Assembly: GCA_001797745.1 (NCBI GenBank)
Contig: MGQF01000006.1
Span: forward strand, 26,268-34,718
Direction of reading: 5' to 3'
From: Deltaproteobacteria bacterium RBG_13_52_11
Lineage (GTDB): Bacteria; Desulfobacterota; B13-G15; RBG-16-54-18
Length of the DNA: 8,451 nucleotides
This document shows, in pieces, positions 5,540-8,451 of the stretch. Numbering within the stretch: the first letter of the stretch is position 1; each line of letters opens with the position of its first letter. The notes under the pieces were generated by a model. It was not told where the DNA came from, ran no database searches, and saw nothing but the letters and a program-made list of their open reading frames with translations. The position numbers were made by a program, and so were the translations under genes.

Positions 5540-6445
5540 TTACGTAGTTGGCTCAGGGTGGATAGTGACATCGGCATTCGGCAAAAGTTGCTGGATGATC
5601 GATTCGATTTCTTCAGTGAGATCGTGGGCTTCTTTTAGGGTTTGCTCACCATCTATAAGGATATGGATATCCACAAAAAGCTGAGATCCTGAATATCGAA
5701 ACCTCACATGGTGGCAATCGGTTACGCCTGGCAGGCATTCTACCGCAGAGATGATTTTGTCCTCAATACCTGAAGGGGCAACATCCAACAGTGACTGAAT
5801 CGTGCGAATACCGAGTTTTATGCTGACGTAAACCACGATCAACCCCACCATGATGGCTGCCACCGAATCTGCGTGGCGCAGAAACGCTACACGCGGCACC
5901 CATTCGCTGATCTTCACACAAACCAATCCCAAGATGACCACCGCGGAGCTCCAGATATCGGTGCTGAAGTGCAAGGCATCCGCCTCAAGGGCCTGGCTAT
6001 TGTACTTTCTGGCTGCCCGATACAGCATACGGGAACGAGAGACATCTACCACAATAGACGTGATCATGACAGCGAAAGACCAGTAGGTAACCATTAAATC
6101 AGCTTTATGATACAGAAGACGGTGGCTCGCTTCGTACAGGATCCAAAAGCATGTCACGAGAAGAAGCATGGTCTCAAAGAGTGCGGAGAGGTTTTCCACC
6201 TTGCCATGACCATAATGGTGAGTGCGGTCCGCCGGTTTGCCGGAAATGCGGACCGCGAAGAAGGTCATCACCGCAGCCATGAGATCGAGACCGGAATGGG
6301 CTGCTTCGGCAAGGATGCCCAGACTTCCTGTGGTAATCCCTACGACAAGCTTGAAACCGGTCAGGCCAACAGCCGCAATGACAGAACTCATTGCTACTGA
6401 TTTTTTTTCATGTGTTCCGTCTTGAGAAGAGTGAGTTATCACCAT
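5540..6445 (-). CDS. Cation diffusion facilitator transporter (FieF/ZitB-like), Zn-type residues
   Basis: CDF proteins are homodimeric inner-membrane antiporters that export Zn2+ or related divalent ions in exchange for protons. This 301-residue protein has the usual layout of six helices and a C-terminal ZT dimer domain (about 226-301, ending VTIHPEP). The transport site is visible as H50 and D54 in AEAAHSGLD (helix 2) and H159 and D163 in DALHFSTD (helix 5). The H-D/H-D set is linked to Zn selectivity; E. coli YiiP has D-D/H-D. The loop THHYGHGKVENLSAL is a family signature. H261 and H296 in the C-terminal domain may bind regulatory metal. ATG 6445 is favoured over the TTG at 6466; GGGGAAG lies 10 nt upstream. 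It has its own extended -10 promoter and follows a Ca-type ATPase. Confidence 0.93.
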   Translation of the reverse strand: MVITHSSQDGTHEKKSVAMSSVIAAVGLTGFKLVVGITTGSLGILAEAAHSGLDLMAAVMTFFAVRISGKPADRTHHYGHGKVENLSALFETMLLLVTCFWILYEASHRLLYHKADLMVTYWSFAVMITSIVVDVSRSRMLYRAARKYNSQALEADALHFSTDIWSSAVVILGLVCVKISEWVPRVAFLRHADSVAAIMVGLIVVYVSIKLGIRTIQSLLDVAPSGIEDKIISAVECLPGVTDCHHVRFRYSGSQLFVDIHILIDGEQTLKEAHDLTEEIESIIQQLLPNADVTIHPEPTT

Positions 6446-6512
6446 CTTTCCGAGTCTTCCCCACAATAGTGATATCCTGGTTAGTTAAAACAATTCATGT
6501 GGAGCAAACGCG

Positions 6513-6541
6513 ATTTTATCATAGGGCAGCTAAATTGGCAA
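6513..6541 (-). promoter_or_regulatory. Extended -10 promoter for the CDF gene
   Basis: On the - strand TTGCCA (6536-6541, 5/6) is followed after 17 bp by TAAAAT (6513-6518, 5/6), which has TGA immediately before it. Transcription would start near 6506, about 60 nt before the ATG at 6445. The promoter lies just downstream of the ATPase stop, where no terminator is visible, so read-through from the ATPase is also possible. Confidence 0.7.
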
Positions 6542-6552
6542 AAGCGGTTACC

Positions 6553-8451
6553 TTAATAGGCATTTCGATTGATTTGTCGCCTTCTTATTAGTTTCTCGAT
6601 CTCCACTGCGAAGAAAACTACGGAGGATAATAGGAGTGTAAAAGCCAGTTCATTCAATGTCAGCGGTTCTATTTTAAATAAAGGATTTAGAAAAGGCAAA
6701 TAAATGGTAGCCATTTGGAGAACAAAAGTTAAGAGAACAGCTCCCAATAGAGATTTGTTGGACAATAATCCCTGCCTAAAAAGCGACTCCTTCTCGGACC
6801 TGATGGCTAGGACATGGCCCAGTTGCGAAAGACAGAGTACGGTAAAAACCATTGTCTGCCAGTGGCTGTTTCCAGTTTTTATGGACCAGGCCTGAACAAA
6901 TAGTACTACTGCGCCCATGAGCAAACCAACCCAGATGGCGTGAAGGCCAAGCCCCTGAGCAAAAATACTTTCTCCAGGATGCCGGGGAGGGCGCTTCATC
7001 ACATCTCCTTCTTCCGGTTCCACAGAAAGGGCCAAAGCAGGAAGCCCATCGGTTACCAGGTTTATCCAAAGGATATGAATGGGGAGCAGGGGGATGGGCA
7101 AACCCAGCAGGGGTGCCAGAAAAAGGGTCCAGATCTCCCCAGAATTGGTGGTCAATAGATATTTTATGAACTTTCTGATGTTGTCAAATATCTTTCTTCC
7201 TTCTTTGACCGCCTTAACAATCGTGGCAAAATTATCATCGAGCAGGATCATGTGGGCAGCCTCTTTGGAAACATCGGTACCGGTGATACCCATGGCAATT
7301 CCGATATCTGCCCTCTTTAAGGCCGGGGCGTCATTTACCCCATCGCCGGTCATGGCAATGAATTGCCCTTTGCCCTGGAGGGCTTTGACGATTTTTAGCT
7401 TCTGTTCCGGGGCAACCCGGGCATAGACCCTGATATCTTCGACCCTTTTTTCAAACTCCTCCGGGGGCAGCTTCTCCAGTTCCCTGCCGGTCATAACCGC
7501 TTTGGAACCATCTATAATAATGCCAAGCCTCCTGGCTATTGCCCAGGCCGTGATGGGGTGATCTCCGGTAATCATCACCGGTCTGATTCCGGCTGCCTTG
7601 CATAAGCTAATAGCTTCTTTTACCTCTCCCCTGGGAGGATCCATGAGACCTACCAGGCCTAAAAAGGTTAGCCCTTGTTCCACATTTTCTGGGGATACGG
7701 TTTCCGGGAGTCTTTCCCACCTTCGCATGGCAACACATAAAACCCTCAAACCATCAGCCGCCATCTTTTCATTCCTGAGAAGGATTTCTTCGGCTTCCAG
7801 AGGACAGGGACCTTCTGAGGACAAAACATAACGGGACTTATCCATCAGGACATCCACAGCGCCTTTAGTAAAGGAGATATATCCGGCTTCTACTCCGTTT
7901 GCCAGGCCCACCTTATGAATAGTAGTCATGCATTTCCTGTCGGCATCAAAGGGAATTTCCGCCACACGGGGGAAGGCTTCTTCGAGATCCTTTTTGTTAA
8001 AACCTTTTTCCCGGGCTATCTGAAACAAGGCGATTTCAGTCGGATCACCCATAACCTTGCCGGTATTATCCTCCCGGGCATCATTACTTAAGGCTAAAGC
8101 AGAAAAAAGGGTAGGAAAGGGCAGTAAATGATTTGTCAGGTCACTTTTAATCAAACCTTCACTCTTAATCTCCGTACTACGACAAAGCTTACCATCCAAA
8201 TAAACTTCTTCCACGGTCATCTTATTTAAAGTCAGGGTCCCGGTTTTATCCGAACAGATATAGGTAACCGAACCAAGGGTTTCCACAGCCGGAAGCTTCC
8301 TGATCAAGGCATTCTGTTTAACCATTTTTTTTGCACCGAGGGCCAGAGAGATGGTTACTACCGCCGGGAGTGCTTCAGGTATGGCGGCAACTGCCAGGGA
8401 AATGGCTGTGAGTAGCATCAAAAGGGGAGGTTCTGCCCGCATCAGGCCGAC
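6553..8451 (-). CDS. Type IIA P-type ATPase, probable Ca2+-transporting, N-terminal part outside window
   Basis: P-type ATPases of this group pump Ca2+ (or Mn2+) across the membrane using ATP. The frame is open to the right edge; about 632 C-terminal residues of a usual ~900 are visible, from helix 4. Counting from the edge, IPEALP at 24-29 is the helix-4 ion site (E26, SERCA E309). The phosphorylated D68 is in CSDKTGT, FTKGA near 194-198 is in the nucleotide-binding domain, and TGDGVNDAP at 368-376 is the hinge. Helices 5 and 6 keep N436/E439 (NSGE) and N464/T467/D468 (NLVTDGLP), equal to SERCA N768, E771, N796, T799 and D800. In helix 8 the position of SERCA E908 appears to be Q543. No frameshift is visible. 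The short basic C-terminus has no obvious calmodulin-like regulatory tail. Mn2+ transport cannot be excluded. Confidence 0.95.
   Translation of the reverse strand, partial: VGLMRAEPPLLMLLTAISLAVAAIPEALPAVVTISLALGAKKMVKQNALIRKLPAVETLGSVTYICSDKTGTLTLNKMTVEEVYLDGKLCRSTEIKSEGLIKSDLTNHLLPFPTLFSALALSNDAREDNTGKVMGDPTEIALFQIAREKGFNKKDLEEAFPRVAEIPFDADRKCMTTIHKVGLANGVEAGYISFTKGAVDVLMDKSRYVLSSEGPCPLEAEEILLRNEKMAADGLRVLCVAMRRWERLPETVSPENVEQGLTFLGLVGLMDPPRGEVKEAISLCKAAGIRPVMITGDHPITAWAIARRLGIIIDGSKAVMTGRELEKLPPEEFEKRVEDIRVYARVAPEQKLKIVKALQGKGQFIAMTGDGVNDAPALKRADIGIAMGITGTDVSKEAAHMILLDDNFATIVKAVKEGRKIFDNIRKFIKYLLTTNSGEIWTLFLAPLLGLPIPLLPIHILWINLVTDGLPALALSVEPEEGDVMKRPPRHPGESIFAQGLGLHAIWVGLLMGAVVLFVQAWSIKTGNSHWQTMVFTVLCLSQLGHVLAIRSEKESLFRQGLLSNKSLLGAVLLTFVLQMATIYLPFLNPLFKIEPLTLNELAFTLLLSSVVFFAVEIEKLIRRRQINRNAY

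Noticed and set aside
5392..5577. Small - strand frame overlapping the CDF gene end
   Set aside because: It overlaps the CDF stop region, has no ribosome site and no hydrophobic or domain character.

Overview
This is a mostly ordinary bacterial chromosomal window of roughly balanced base composition. Two genes lie on the + strand at the left: the 3' end of lepA, then hemW. Everything from 1924 to the right edge is on the - strand: fbp, a duplicated TM2 membrane protein, a predicted lipoprotein, two small unrecognised membrane proteins, a CDF cation transporter, and a type IIA P-type ATPase cut by the right edge. The lepA-hemW pairing, the form of the class I fructose-1,6-bisphosphatase (DPLDGSSN followed by V-P-H-x-L-P-V-G) and the mix of envelope genes suggest a Gram-negative anaerobe, perhaps of the Desulfobacterota (former Deltaproteobacteria). 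That assignment is inference and is not proven here.

Layout. 1-587 encodes the EF-G domain V-like part and unique C-terminal domain of EF4/LepA. A 46-bp gap with a perfect GC-rich hairpin leads to hemW (634-1767), a radical SAM heme chaperone with the C-x3-C-x2-C cluster motif and the HNxxYW heme motif. HemW and fbp converge on a 156-bp gap that contains a symmetrical hairpin but no clear terminator. fbp (1924-2904, -) has a near-consensus sigma70 promoter just upstream. Next, reading right, come a two-repeat TM2 protein (3071-3469), a lipoprotein with two similar beta-rich segments (3540-4298) behind a long leader and its own promoter, a three-helix membrane protein (4515-4868) and a two-helix membrane protein (4980-5351). 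The CDF transporter (5540-6445) has Zn-type HxxxD/HxxxD residues and its own extended -10 promoter. The ATPase (6553-8451) has SERCA-like Ca-site residues.

The genes do not form one pathway. LepA and HemW are housekeeping functions (translation under stress, heme delivery). Fbp is gluconeogenic. The two right-hand transporters both move divalent cations across the membrane, so they may share a role in metal homeostasis, although the CDF gene has its own promoter. The block 3071-5351 encodes four envelope proteins of unknown function separated by gaps of 70-216 bp. It is the least explained part of the window.

No gene-free stretch exceeds 300 bases. I see no tRNA, rRNA, CRISPR array, intact insertion sequence or phage gene. 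The most unusual non-coding signals are a 19-bp repeat present twice in opposite orientations (2992-3010 and 5364-5382), leader hairpins at 4374-4397 and 4890-4915, and the hairpin plus direct repeat in front of hemW, which lacks a clear Shine-Dalgarno sequence. I did not find convincing evidence of a new biological system.
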